From contig CAVVOG010000003.1 of NCBI GenBank assembly GCA_963749895.1, positions 124,001-188,000 of the forward strand: 64,000 nucleotides of DNA. Direction: 5' to 3'. Each line of letters begins with the position of its first letter. Within the stretch, counting starts at the first letter, position 1. The stretch comes from AC-51 sp963749895 (lineage in GTDB: Bacteria > Actinomycetota > UBA4738 > HRBIN12). Below the pieces are notes generated by a model, which made no database searches, was not told the DNA's origin, and saw only the letters and a program-made list of their open reading frames with translations. Shown in pieces: positions 8,244 to 16,361 of the stretch. A program made the translations under genes and the position numbers.

Positions 8244-8886
8244 GTGCTCCGCGCGCTCCGTGTCTTCGCTCCGCTGGTCTGCGTCCTGCTGATGGTCCCG
8301 CTCGCGCCCGTCGTGAGTGCCGGCGGATCAGCCATCTCGGTGTCCGACGACGAGTTCACGCCGAGCAACTACCACCTGCCGGGGCCCGGACCCTCCGTGC
8401 CATGGGTGTGGGGTCCAGGCCTGGCCCACGAGCACAACGTGCGGCAGGACGTGAAGCTGTTCCGCTCAGGAGAGCCGACCTCCGATCCCGGGAACTACGT
8501 GAAGGTCTTCTCCGCGGGCACGTTCCACTACTACTGCGAGGTCCACGGGTCACCGAGCGGCGGGATGGACGGCAAGGTCCGGGTTCCGGTGGGGATCCAG
8601 GGCACGGCCGACCGGCAGATCTTCCGGGTGACCTGGGCCACCGAAACGTCCAGGACGGGCAAGGCGTTCGACGTGAAGTACCGGGTCGACGATGGGCCGT
8701 GGGTGGCCTGGCGGACGGATACGACGAAGCTCCGTGGTCTGTTCGGGAGGAACGACAAGCCGGTCCCCGTGGAGGAAGGTCATCTGTACGAGGTCCGCGC
8801 GCGTTCGCAGAAGCGCGTCGACCGACCGGAGAAGGTCAGCGGCTGGTCCCCGATCGCGGCTCTACTTCTTCGAGATCCCCGGCTAG
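8244..8886 (+). CDS. Secreted cupredoxin plus fibronectin-III-like protein (frameshift near 3' end)
   Basis: Signal peptide (FAPLVCVLLMVPLAPVVSA), then a cupredoxin domain with type-1 copper ligands in HEHN, YYCEVHG and GGMDG. A domain with fibronectin-III-like features (FRVTWATETS, FDVKYRVDDGPW, YEVRARSQ, VSGWSP) follows. GTG 8244 follows an AAGGGGGG ribosome site. The frame stays open into the antisense of sdhB, but after about 8865 the coding signal moves to another frame that reads LYFFEIPG and ends at TAG 8884-8886. That stop shares CTAG with sdhB, as other convergent pairs here do. A one-base insertion (assembly error or real mutation) near 8850-8868 is inferred. Likely copper-binding; exact role unknown. 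Confidence 0.72.
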
Positions 8887-9647
8887 AACCGGTCGAACAG
8901 GATCGCGCGCTTCACCTCCTGGACCGCCTTCGTCACCTCGATGCCACGCGGGCACGCGTCGGTGCAGTTGAAGGTGGTCCGGCAGCGGAACACGCCCGTC
9001 TTCTCCGACAGGATCTTCATCCGGTCACGTCCGGCCTCGTCGCGCGAGTCGAAGATGAAGCGGTGCGCGTTCACGATCGCGGCGGGCCCGATGTACGTCT
9101 CGTCGCCCCAGAAGATCGGGCACGAGGTCGTGCAGCAGGCGCACAGGATGCACTTCGTGGTGTCGTCGAAGACCGCACGGTCCTCGATCGACTGCAGGCG
9201 CTCCGCGCTCGGCTCACCCGAGTCGTTGATCAGGTAGGGGAGCACGGCCTTGTAGCCGTCGAGGAACGGCTCCATGTCGACGATCAGGTCCTTCAGCACC
9301 GCCAGGCCGCGGATCGGCTCGATCGTCACCTTCGGCGCGACGTCCTCGGCCAACAGCTTGCACGCGAGGGCGTTGCGGCCGTTGATCAGCATCGCGTCCG
9401 AGCCGCAGATCCCGTGGGCGCACGACCGGCGGAACGCGAGGGTGCCGTCGTGGTACCACTTGATCTGGTGCAGGACCTCGACGAGGCGGTCGAGGGGGTC
9501 GACGTCCAGCGTCCACTCGTCCCACCAGGACTCCTCGGACTTCTCGGGGTTGTACCGGCGAACGCGGACGGTCAGCGAGATCGTGCGCGCCTTCGTGCCG
9601 ACGCGCTGGTCGTCCGATCCGTTGAGGACCTCGGCGGCGGTGGCCAT
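8883..9647 (-). CDS. sdhB: Succinate dehydrogenase iron-sulfur subunit
   Basis: Carries electrons from SdhA to the quinone site of complex II; 254 residues. The 2Fe-2S ligands are in RRSCAHGICGSDAM and the nearby ALAC. CILCACCTTSCPIFWG and CRTTFNCTDACPRGI hold the 4Fe-4S and 3Fe-4S cluster ligands. It is last in the operon sdhC-sdhD-sdhA-sdhB. Its ATG overlaps the sdhA TGA by 1 nt (TGATG). The stop shares CTAG with the convergent cupredoxin gene. Confidence 0.96.
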   Translation of the reverse strand: MATAAEVLNGSDDQRVGTKARTISLTVRVRRYNPEKSEESWWDEWTLDVDPLDRLVEVLHQIKWYHDGTLAFRRSCAHGICGSDAMLINGRNALACKLLAEDVAPKVTIEPIRGLAVLKDLIVDMEPFLDGYKAVLPYLINDSGEPSAERLQSIEDRAVFDDTTKCILCACCTTSCPIFWGDETYIGPAAIVNAHRFIFDSRDEAGRDRMKILSEKTGVFRCRTTFNCTDACPRGIEVTKAVQEVKRAILFDRF

Positions 9648-11386
9648 CAGTACTTCCTCTCCATCGGCTCGTAGGGGCCCAGCTTCACCGGCTTGTACTC
9701 CATCCGGATCGACCCATCGGACTCGCGGTAGGCCAGCGTGTGCTTCATCCAGTTCACGTCGTCGCGGGTCGGGAAGTCCTCGCGGTAGTGGGCGCCGCGG
9801 CTCTCCTCCCTCACGAGCGAGCCGGCGACGATCGCGTCGGAGCAGTCGAGCAGGAAGCCGACCTCGACCGCCTCCATCAGGTCCATGTTGAACACGGAGC
9901 CCTTGTCGCCGATCGCGACGCGATCGAAGCGCTCGCGCAACCCGCCGAGGATCTCCGCCATCTTGCGCAGGCCTTCCTCGGAGCGGACCACGAACGCGAG
10001 GTCGAACATCTGCGTCTGCAGCTCCTTGCGGATGTCCGCCATGTTGTCGCCCTTGTCGCGCTCGAGGATCCGGTTCAGCATCTCGAGCGTCGGCTCGGTC
10101 GCACCGGCGGGCACCGGGGGCAGGTCGAGCTCCGCGCAGTCCTCGACCGCGGACACGCCGGCCCGCTTGCCGAAGACCAGCAGGTCGAGCAGGGAGTTCG
10201 TGCCCAGGCGGTTCGCGCCGTGGACCGAGACGCACGCGCACTCGCCGGCCGAGTACAGGCCGGGGACGATCGTCTCGTCCTCGCCGAGGACGACGCGCGC
10301 GTCCACGTCGGTCGGGATCCCGCCCATCGCGTAGTGCGCGGTGGGCTGGATCGGCACCGGCTCCTTCGTCGGCTCCACCTTCAGGTAGATCCGGGCGAAC
10401 TCGGTGATGTCGGGGAGCTTCTCCTCGATCAGGTGCGGGTCCAGGTGGTGGATGTCGAGGTACGCCCAGTCGTTGTTCGGCCCACCGCCGCGTCCCTCCT
10501 TGATCTCCTGGTAGATCGCCCGGCTCACCAGGTCGCGCGGCGCCAGGTCCTTGATCGTGGGTGCGTAGCGCTCCATGAACCGTTCGCCGTCCTTGTTCAG
10601 CACGACGCCGCCCTCGCCGCGGGCGGCCTCCGACAGCAGGACGCCGAGGCGCGCGAGGCCGGTCGGGTGGAACTGGAACATCTCCATGTCTTCGAGCGGG
10701 ATCCCCTGCCGCCACACGACCGCCGGCCCGTCGCCGGTCAGCGTGTGCGCGTTCGAGGTGACCTTGTAGGCGCGACCGAACCCGCCGGTCGTGAAGATCA
10801 CGGCCTTCGCGCGGAAGACGTGGAGCTCACCCGTGGCCAGCTCGTAGGCGACGACGCCCGCGGTGCGTCCGTCCTCGGTCCGAAGCAGGTCGAGGCAGTA
10901 GAACTCGTTGAAGAACCGGACGTCGCGCTTCACGCACTGCTGGTAGAGGGTCTGCAGGATCATGTGCCCGGTGCGGTCGGCCGCGTAGCACGCCCGCTTG
11001 ACCGGACGCGCGCCGTGCTCGGCCGTGTGCCCGCCGAACCGTCGCTGGTCGATCTTCCCGTCGGGCGTCCGGTTGAAGGGCAGACCCCACCGCTCGAGCT
11101 GGTAGATCGCCGGGACCGCCTCCTCGCACATGACCATCGCGGCCGGCTGGTCGACCAGGTAGTCGCCGCCCTTCACCGTGTCGAAGGCGTGCCACTCGGC
11201 AGAGTCCTCCTCCACGTTCGCGAGCGCCGCGCAGACCCCGCCCTGCGCCGCACCGGTGTGCGAGCGGGTGGGGTAGAGCTTGGAGATCACGGCCGTGCGG
11301 ACCTTGTCGGCCATCTCGATCGCGGCCGCCATGCCGGCGCCGCCGCCGCCGATGACCAGGGCGTCGTAGGTGTGCGTCGTCACCAT
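9647..11386 (-). CDS. sdhA: Succinate dehydrogenase flavoprotein subunit
   Basis: Catalytic subunit oxidising succinate to fumarate with covalent FAD; 579 residues, normal length. Seen are the FAD dinucleotide motif VIGGGGAGMAAAIEM, the flavin-attachment region TRSHTGAAQGGVCAAL, FQFHPTGLA in the active site, and MGGIPTDVDARV with GECACVSVHGANRLGTNS. It starts at ATG 11386, one base after the sdhD stop (TGACATG), and overlaps sdhB by 1 nt. It works in the membrane-bound complex II. Confidence 0.97.
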   Translation of the reverse strand: MVTTHTYDALVIGGGGAGMAAAIEMADKVRTAVISKLYPTRSHTGAAQGGVCAALANVEEDSAEWHAFDTVKGGDYLVDQPAAMVMCEEAVPAIYQLERWGLPFNRTPDGKIDQRRFGGHTAEHGARPVKRACYAADRTGHMILQTLYQQCVKRDVRFFNEFYCLDLLRTEDGRTAGVVAYELATGELHVFRAKAVIFTTGGFGRAYKVTSNAHTLTGDGPAVVWRQGIPLEDMEMFQFHPTGLARLGVLLSEAARGEGGVVLNKDGERFMERYAPTIKDLAPRDLVSRAIYQEIKEGRGGGPNNDWAYLDIHHLDPHLIEEKLPDITEFARIYLKVEPTKEPVPIQPTAHYAMGGIPTDVDARVVLGEDETIVPGLYSAGECACVSVHGANRLGTNSLLDLLVFGKRAGVSAVEDCAELDLPPVPAGATEPTLEMLNRILERDKGDNMADIRKELQTQMFDLAFVVRSEEGLRKMAEILGGLRERFDRVAIGDKGSVFNMDLMEAVEVGFLLDCSDAIVAGSLVREESRGAHYREDFPTRDDVNWMKHTLAYRESDGSIRMEYKPVKLGPYEPMERKY

Positions 11387-11387
11387 G

Positions 11388-11834
11388 TCAGCTCACCCCC
11401 GACGAGGCCTGGAACGTGAACACGACCACCGTGCCGAGGACGAAGATCGCGAACCCGATCACGTAGAAGAACATGTTGATCGCGAACCGCCCCCCGGGTC
11501 GCCGGACGTAGTCCAGGGTCACGTTGCGCAACCCGTTCACGCCGTGGATCAGCGCGAGGGACAGGAGCATCCAGTCCCAGACGCGCCAGAAGGGGTACTC
11601 CCATCGGCTCGCCACGAAGCCGTAGTCGATCCGGGAGACCCCGCCGTCGGGCACGTGCATGATCAGCGTGTGGCCGATCGCCAGCAGGACCAGCAGGATC
11701 CCGCTGATCCGCATGAACAGCCACATCCACAGCTCGAAGCCGCCCATCGGGCGCTCGCGGCCGATCCGGTGGTCCCGCATCGGCTGGCCGGTGGGGCTGA
11801 CCGGGGGGGTGGGACGAGACGTCGTGGTCGTCAT
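11388..11834 (-). CDS. sdhD: Succinate dehydrogenase membrane anchor subunit
   Basis: A 148-residue integral membrane subunit anchoring SdhAB, with three hydrophobic helices: LWMWLFMRISGILLVLLAIG, VWDWMLLSLALIHGVNGLRN and MFFYVIGFAIFVLGTVVVF. The His of IGHTLIMHV and of LALIHGVNG are candidates for haem b ligation and quinone-site contact. The first 35 residues are a cytosolic Pro/Thr-rich extension. It follows the sdhC stop after one base, so the four genes form a compact operon. The C/D assignment rests on gene order and is partly convention. Confidence 0.88.
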   Translation of the reverse strand: MTTTTSRPTPPVSPTGQPMRDHRIGRERPMGGFELWMWLFMRISGILLVLLAIGHTLIMHVPDGGVSRIDYGFVASRWEYPFWRVWDWMLLSLALIHGVNGLRNVTLDYVRRPGGRFAINMFFYVIGFAIFVLGTVVVFTFQASSGVS

Positions 11835-11835
11835 G

Positions 11836-12261
11836 TCAGCGCCCTCCCCAGATCATGTCCATCTGGTACAGGTCCCAGGTCTGCTGCAGCATCGCGATCG
11901 TCACCGGGATCATCGCCAGGATGAAGATGCCCGTGAACACGAAGCTGACCGTCCGGATGTTCTTCACCGTCCGGGGGAAGAAGTCGATCAACGCGATCTT
12001 CAGGCCGTTGATGCCGTGGTACAGGACGGCGGCCACGAGGCCCAGCTCCAGGAGACGGATCAGGACGTTCTCGTAGATGCCGGTCACGCGGTTGTACGCC
12101 TCGGGGCCCCAGCCCACCAGCGAGGTGTCCATCACGTGCACGAACAGGAAGAGTGTCACGGCGACGCCGGTGATGCGGTGGAGCATCCACGACCACTGGC
12201 CCTCGTGACCCCTGTAGATGGTGCCGTAGTCGTCCTTCGACTTCCGCACTCTGATCGCCAC
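11836..12261 (-). CDS. sdhC: Succinate dehydrogenase cytochrome b subunit
   Basis: A 141-residue haem-b-binding anchor, first gene of sdhCDAB. Helices are seen at MLHRITGVAVTLFLFVHVMD, LLELGLVAAVLYHGINGLK and VSFVFTGIFILAMIPVTIAM. The His in LHRITG, FVHVMD and LYHGINGLK match the SdhC pattern of haem and quinone ligands. The GTG 12261 start has AAGGAG 7 nt upstream. A -10 box at 12292-12297 gives a short leader of about 24 nt. Confidence 0.9.
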   Translation of the reverse strand: MAIRVRKSKDDYGTIYRGHEGQWSWMLHRITGVAVTLFLFVHVMDTSLVGWGPEAYNRVTGIYENVLIRLLELGLVAAVLYHGINGLKIALIDFFPRTVKNIRTVSFVFTGIFILAMIPVTIAMLQQTWDLYQMDMIWGGR

Positions 12262-12291
12262 GGGTCGCTCCTTGCGTTCGGCTCGACTTCC

Positions 12292-12297
12292 AGGCTA
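12292..12297 (-). promoter_or_regulatory. -10 box of the sdhCDAB operon
   Basis: TAGCCT on the minus strand. The short leader carries AAGGAG before the GTG start of sdhC. Confidence 0.45.
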
Positions 12298-12306
12298 TCG
12301 CTGCCC

Positions 12307-12329
12307 CTGCGGCGCAAGGTTCGCCGCAG
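12307..12329 (-). terminator. Hairpin between phosphoesterase and sdh genes
   Basis: CTGCGGCG and CGCCGCAG form an 8-bp perfect inverted repeat around a 7-nt loop, 70 bp after the phosphoesterase stop and just upstream of the sdh promoter. The best reading is a T-less terminator; it could also be an operator for sdh. Nothing else is seen in the 137-bp gap. Confidence 0.45.
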
Positions 12330-12398
12330 TGTCCAGCGCACCGCCGCGAGTCTACTCCGGAGCGTCGAGCCCTCGATGGGACGTTCGGCCCCTCCGGG

Positions 12399-13823
12399 TC
12401 ACCCCGGTCGGGGGTCCAGGATGAAGCGCGGGATCGGCCGCTGGGAGAAGTCGAACGCATCCCGGAGGTCGTCGAGGATCGCGACCTCTTCGCGCACCGT
12501 CGGCCGCGGGTCCCACCACCCGTCGGTCTCCGGATCGAGCCGTTGACCGCCCAGGAACCGGTCCTCGATCAGCCGCAGGTACGCGTCGAAGGAGTACGTG
12601 CCGTGGTCGACGTCCAGGTCGCGGTCGACCCAGGGGCTGATCACGATCGCAGGGACCCGGATCCCGTAGCCGCCGTTGTCGATCCGGGGCGGGACGACGT
12701 GGTCGTAGAACCCGCCCCAGTCGTCCCAGGTCACGAAGATCGCGGTCCGCCGCCAATCGGGGCCTCGCATCGCTGCGTTCACGAGCTTCGTGACCCACGC
12801 CTGCCCGGTGGTGATCGACTGCGGCGGATGCTCGCTGGGGGCCTTCGACGGCACGATCCACGACACCGACGGCAGCCTTCCCTCCTCGGCCCGCCGGAAG
12901 TAGTTGCCGTAGGGGAGGATCCGATCGAGCGAGTCGGTCGCGTGCACCGTCGTGAACCCCGGGAGCGGGTTCTTCCCGAAGGCCACGCCGTTCGCGCTCT
13001 TCTCGCAGGGATGCTCGATGCACGTGCCGCGCGAGACGTAGTACGCCCAGCTCACGTCCTGCTGCTCGAGCAGCCACGTGATGTCGGCCCACAGGTAAGG
13101 CGGAGGCTTCGTGCTGTTGGGGAACCATCCGTCGTTCGGGCGGCGGAGGTCCGTGCGACAGCTGCGTACCTCGTTGCGGTCGGGGCACAGGGCCGACCAG
13201 CCGGACATCATGTACAGGTGGGCCGGCAACGTCCAGGAGTCGGTGGGAGCGAACATCCGATCCTGCAGCAGGTAGCGCTTCGCGTAGGCCCAGTAGTTCG
13301 GGAGCTCCTTGCCGGTGTGGTAGCCCATCACGTCGACGGCCTCACCGGTCGGGGTATCGGCCGCCGCCCGGCGGCAGTTCGGCAGCTGCGGGTTGTTCTG
13401 GCAGGTCGCGTAGAACGAGCGCACGACGCGGACGAAGCCGTCCATCTCCCCGCCGTGCACCGCCATCCGCGAGGCATCGACCGAGTGCGCGCCGCCCGCA
13501 TCGTACGGCCCGCGGTCGTGGAAGGGTGCGTGGCACCGGGTGGACTCGGGGTCGGGCAGGCACGGCTTGAACGTCCCGTCCGGGCGCCGCGGGATGCCGT
13601 TCGCCCCCGGGAACGTCCCGAAGTAGTGGTCGAAGGATCGGTTCTCCTGGACCACGAAGATGATGTGGTCGATGTTGTCGAACCCGGCGGCTGGGTCGAT
13701 GGGTCTCGCGACGGTCGAGGCCACGGCCGGGTCGGAAGGGATCCCACTCCACGGGGTGGCGAACGTGCCCATCAGCGCCATCGCCGTCGCCCCGACGATC
13801 ATCGAGCCACGGAGCCGCCGCAT
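12399..13823 (-). CDS. Secreted phosphoesterase, phospholipase C/acid phosphatase family
   Basis: A 474-residue exported enzyme of the PF04185 phosphoesterase family (AcpA and phospholipase C relatives), expected to hydrolyse phosphate esters outside the cell. A signal peptide follows MRRLRGSMIVGATAMALMG. The metal-site motif IIFVVQENRSFDHYFGTFPG lies near residue 60, GFTTVHATDSL in the middle, and TWDDWGGFYDHVVPP near residue 360 carries the second ligand set. Cys pairs suggest disulfides. ATG 13823 sits 7 nt after TACCCT (leaderless); the frame is open 32 codons further upstream, but that extension would disrupt the signal peptide. Substrate unknown. Confidence 0.85.
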   Translation of the reverse strand: MRRLRGSMIVGATAMALMGTFATPWSGIPSDPAVASTVARPIDPAAGFDNIDHIIFVVQENRSFDHYFGTFPGANGIPRRPDGTFKPCLPDPESTRCHAPFHDRGPYDAGGAHSVDASRMAVHGGEMDGFVRVVRSFYATCQNNPQLPNCRRAAADTPTGEAVDVMGYHTGKELPNYWAYAKRYLLQDRMFAPTDSWTLPAHLYMMSGWSALCPDRNEVRSCRTDLRRPNDGWFPNSTKPPPYLWADITWLLEQQDVSWAYYVSRGTCIEHPCEKSANGVAFGKNPLPGFTTVHATDSLDRILPYGNYFRRAEEGRLPSVSWIVPSKAPSEHPPQSITTGQAWVTKLVNAAMRGPDWRRTAIFVTWDDWGGFYDHVVPPRIDNGGYGIRVPAIVISPWVDRDLDVDHGTYSFDAYLRLIEDRFLGGQRLDPETDGWWDPRPTVREEVAILDDLRDAFDFSQRPIPRFILDPRPG

Positions 13824-14383
13824 GTCGCCGAGGGTAGTCCTTGACGACAACCCTGGGAAGGGGCCTGTGCCACCCCGTGGGGGTCCACGGTCCGGCCGTG
13901 CCGGCGTGGCGCCACGCATCCGTCATCCGCAGCGGAGAGCCCCGTTCCTGGAGCAGTTCGTCGCACCGCGCGAAGACCCTCTGGAACGGCCCGACCCGCA
14001 CGAGCCCGAGCAACGTCAGGGGCATCGCCAGGAGGTAGACCCAGATGCCTGCTCCAACGATCGCGCCCACGAAGCCCAACATGGCGATCGACTCCGACAT
14101 GGCGATGCCGAGGAACATCCCGTCCCGGAACGACGCCACGAGGCCGTCCTGGGCACCGCCGGCGACCATCCGCCGATGGACCACAGGTACGCCGACGAGG
14201 AGGACCGGACGGCCGTCGCGAGGATCGCCCAGAACCAGCCGGCATCGGTCTCACCGGACGGGCGATCACGGCGAGCACGACGGCGAAGGACAGCAGGGCG
14301 AAGACGAACGACAGCCACAGGAACCGGATCGTCGCCAGGGCGGGCGAGCGCGCCAGGTCGGCGCGCCGGAACGAGACGAACAT
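13824..14383 (-). pseudogene. Two-helix membrane protein gene broken by frameshift
   Basis: The frame from ATG 14383 encodes a first helix (FLWLSFVFALLSFAVVLAVIA) then loses coding character near 14235-14245. A second frame continues with RLVLGDPRDGRPVLLVGV, VHRRMVAGGAQDGLVASF and a second helix (ESIAMLGFVGAIVGAGIW) to about residue 170. One base change would join them. No stop appears in the second frame before the phosphoesterase start, so the 3' end is unresolved and a second indel is likely; the left boundary given here is nominal. The Ser-Glu-Ser in a helix start recalls rotor-ring c-type subunits, but the similarity is weak and no function is assigned. Confidence 0.5.
13831..13836 (-). 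promoter_or_regulatory. -10 box of the phosphoesterase gene (leaderless)
   Basis: TACCCT on the minus strand, 7 nt before ATG 13823. This spacing decides the start codon. Confidence 0.55.
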
Positions 14384-14427
14384 GCCGATGAGCTGCGCGT
14401 TCCAGCCTGGGTCTCAGTCGGGGCGGC

Positions 14428-15062
14428 TCATGCGATCCTCAGCGCCGCGAGGAGCCCCTGGCGCGTGGGGATCAGGGCGCTGACGTACCGCGCGTCGTCG
14501 GCGATCAGTCGGTTGTGCTCGCGGATCGCCCGCGTCCGGTCGTTGTCGTCGAGGACCGTGTCGCTGCTCGTGCCGAGGGTGTTGTCGCACAGGTAGAGCC
14601 CGCCGACACGGATCCGCTCGGCCGCCGCCCGCCACGCGGCGGGTAGCCCGGCTTGTCGATGTCGCAGAACACGACGTCGAAGTCGCCATCGATCGTCGCC
14701 AGCTGCTCGACCGCGTCGCCAACGTGGTACCTGACGAGGTCCCACGAGCCGGCCGCGGTCAGGTACCGCTCGGCCGTCGCCGCGTTCGCGGGGTCGCCGT
14801 CCGTGCAGTGGACCTCGCCATCCGGTCCGACCGCGCGCGCGAACCAGTACGCGGAGTAGCCGAAGCCACTGCCCAGTTCCATCACCCGACGCGCGCCGAT
14901 CGAGCGTGACAGCAGCTCGAGCGTGACCCCGATCGCCCGTCCGACGATCGGGAAGCCGCGCTCGTCGCCTTCGGCCTCCATCGCGAGCAGGAGCGGCTCG
15001 TCGTAACGGTCGAGGAGCGAGCGCTGATAGGAGTCGATCTTCGGATCGAGGATGCTCGGCAT
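14428..15062 (-). CDS. SAM-dependent O-methyltransferase, class I (internal frameshift)
   Basis: O-methyltransferase of the catechol/caffeoyl-CoA type (about 210 residues) moving a methyl group from SAM to a hydroxyl. Residues 1-138 show MELGSGFGYSAYWFARAVG (SAM site), CTDGDPANAATAERYL and the metal-binding VVFCDIDKPGYP. The frame must then change near 14645-14655, continuing with AAWRAAAERIRVGGLYLCDN, NDRTRAIREHNRLIADD and the C-terminal TRQGLLAALRIA. Restoring one missing base gives a normal-length protein, so an assembly indel or a recent mutation is likely. ATG 15062 is 7 nt after TAGCCT (leaderless). Confidence 0.8.
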
Positions 15063-15069
15063 CGATCGA

Positions 15070-15075
15070 AGGCTA
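15070..15075 (-). promoter_or_regulatory. -10 box of the O-methyltransferase gene (leaderless)
   Basis: TAGCCT on the minus strand, 7 nt before ATG 15062. Confidence 0.55.
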
Positions 15076-15099
15076 CTCCCCGGGAACCTGGGGCGGAAC

Positions 15100-15113
15100 G
15101 TGACGTGCGTCAC
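15100..15113. promoter_or_regulatory. CRP/FNR-type palindrome
   Basis: GTGACGTGCGTCAC contains GTGA-N6-TCAC, the core of cAMP-receptor-family operators. It lies in the divergent region, 25 bp upstream of the methyltransferase -10 box and 27 bp from the SOS box. It is a candidate site only. Confidence 0.35.
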
Positions 15114-15140
15114 GGAACCATGGATGATCAGCTGGCATCA

Positions 15141-15156
15141 TCGAACACATGTTCGA
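15141..15156 (+). promoter_or_regulatory. SOS (LexA) box
   Basis: TCGAACACATGTTCGA exactly matches the actinobacterial SOS consensus TCGAAC-N4-GTTCGA. It abuts a TAGAGG -10-like element (15157-15162) that ends 6 nt before ATG 15169, so bound LexA would block the HNH gene promoter. Confidence 0.85.
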
Positions 15157-15168
15157 TAGAGGGTGGCG

Positions 15169-16332
15169 ATGAGCGGGCTCCGGTCCGCGCTCGAGGAGTA
15201 CGCGGTCGCCGACCTCGTGGCGCAGCCCGACGCGCAGGTGGAGGAGGACCTCGTCGAGCTGCAGCGCGTGAGCGAGCTGCTCGAGCTCGAGAAGGCCCGA
15301 CGGGTCGCTCAGGTGGCGCGGCGAGGGCTGCACGCGCGCGACGGGCACCTGTCCGTCACGTCGTGGCTCGCGGGGCGGTTCCGTCTCTCGGGTGGGGCTG
15401 CGCGCGACCAGGTCCGCGTCGCGCGGGGCCTGGAGGAGATGCCGGTCGCTCGCGAGGCCCTGCGCGACGGCGAGATCTCGCTCCCGGCCGTTCGTGTCCT
15501 GGCGCATGTCCGCGAGGCCGCGCCGGAGGCGTTCGCGGACGCGGAGGAGCAGCTGGTCGAGGTGGCACGCTCACACCGGGTCGCCGAGCTCCATCGGGTG
15601 GCGAGCCACTGGAGGGAGCGAGCGGTCGCCGACGGGCTCGACCTGCGGGCCGGCCGACGGTTGCACGCGTCGATGACGCTCGGGGGCATGGTCCGCGTCG
15701 ACGGCGACCTCGATCCGGAGGGAGGCGAGGTCCTGCTCACGGCGCTCTCGACGGTGATGGATGCCGAGTCGAGGTCGGGGGAGCCCGAGACCCGGACCCC
15801 CGCGCAGCGGCGGGCCGACGCCCTCGAGGAGATCTGCCGCGCGTACCTCGCTCGAGCGGACCGGCCGCTCGTGGGGGGAGAGCGACCGCACGTCGTGGTG
15901 ACGGTGCCGCTGGGTCGGCTCATCTCGGGTGAAGGCGGCGACCTCGATCGCGTCGGGTCCGTCTCTGGGCGAGCCGTCCGGCGCCTTTCGTGCGACGGCT
16001 CGGTCACCCGGATCGTCCTCGGACCCCGGTCCGAGCCGCTGGACGTGGGCAGGCGCTCCCCGGTGGTGCCGGGCCCGCTGCGTCGTGCGCTGATCGCGAG
16101 GGACCGGACGTGCCGGTTCCCCGGGTGCGACCGGCACCACAGCTGGTGCGACGCCCATCACGTCCGGCACTGGGCCGACGGCGGGGCGACGGCGCTGCAC
16201 AACCTCGTGGTCCTGTGTCGGCGGCACCACCGGGCGGTCCACGACGGTGGGTTCGGTCTGGCGATGGAGCGCGGCCACCCCGTGTTCCACCGCCCCGACG
16301 GGTCCGTCCTGGAAGGGCGTGCCCCGCCGTGA
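15169..16332 (+). CDS. DUF222/HNH endonuclease (13E12 repeat family)
   Basis: A 387-residue protein of the actinobacterial DUF222-HNH family. The N-terminal two thirds are helical DUF222 (LEKARRVAQVARRGLHARDG, LAGRFRLSGGAARDQVRVA). The C-terminal HNH nuclease has CRFPGCDRHHSWCDAHHV, WADGGATALHNLVVLC and RRHHRAVHDGGF, with two zinc Cys pairs and the catalytic His-Asn-His. The preceding perfect SOS box predicts DNA-damage induction; members of the 13E12 family in Mycobacterium tuberculosis are known LexA targets. GTG 15163 is possible, but ATG 15169 fits the leaderless spacing better. The biological role of the family is unsettled. Confidence 0.88.
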   Translation: MSGLRSALEEYAVADLVAQPDAQVEEDLVELQRVSELLELEKARRVAQVARRGLHARDGHLSVTSWLAGRFRLSGGAARDQVRVARGLEEMPVAREALRDGEISLPAVRVLAHVREAAPEAFADAEEQLVEVARSHRVAELHRVASHWRERAVADGLDLRAGRRLHASMTLGGMVRVDGDLDPEGGEVLLTALSTVMDAESRSGEPETRTPAQRRADALEEICRAYLARADRPLVGGERPHVVVTVPLGRLISGEGGDLDRVGSVSGRAVRRLSCDGSVTRIVLGPRSEPLDVGRRSPVVPGPLRRALIARDRTCRFPGCDRHHSWCDAHHVRHWADGGATALHNLVVLCRRHHRAVHDGGFGLAMERGHPVFHRPDGSVLEGRAPP

Positions 16333-16347
16333 GGGCTGCCGGACCAC

Positions 16348-16353
16348 TAGTCT
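16348..16353 (+). promoter_or_regulatory. -10 box of the mutase gene (leaderless)
   Basis: TAGTCT, 8 nt before ATG 16362. Confidence 0.6.
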
Positions 16354-16361
16354 CAGACGCC

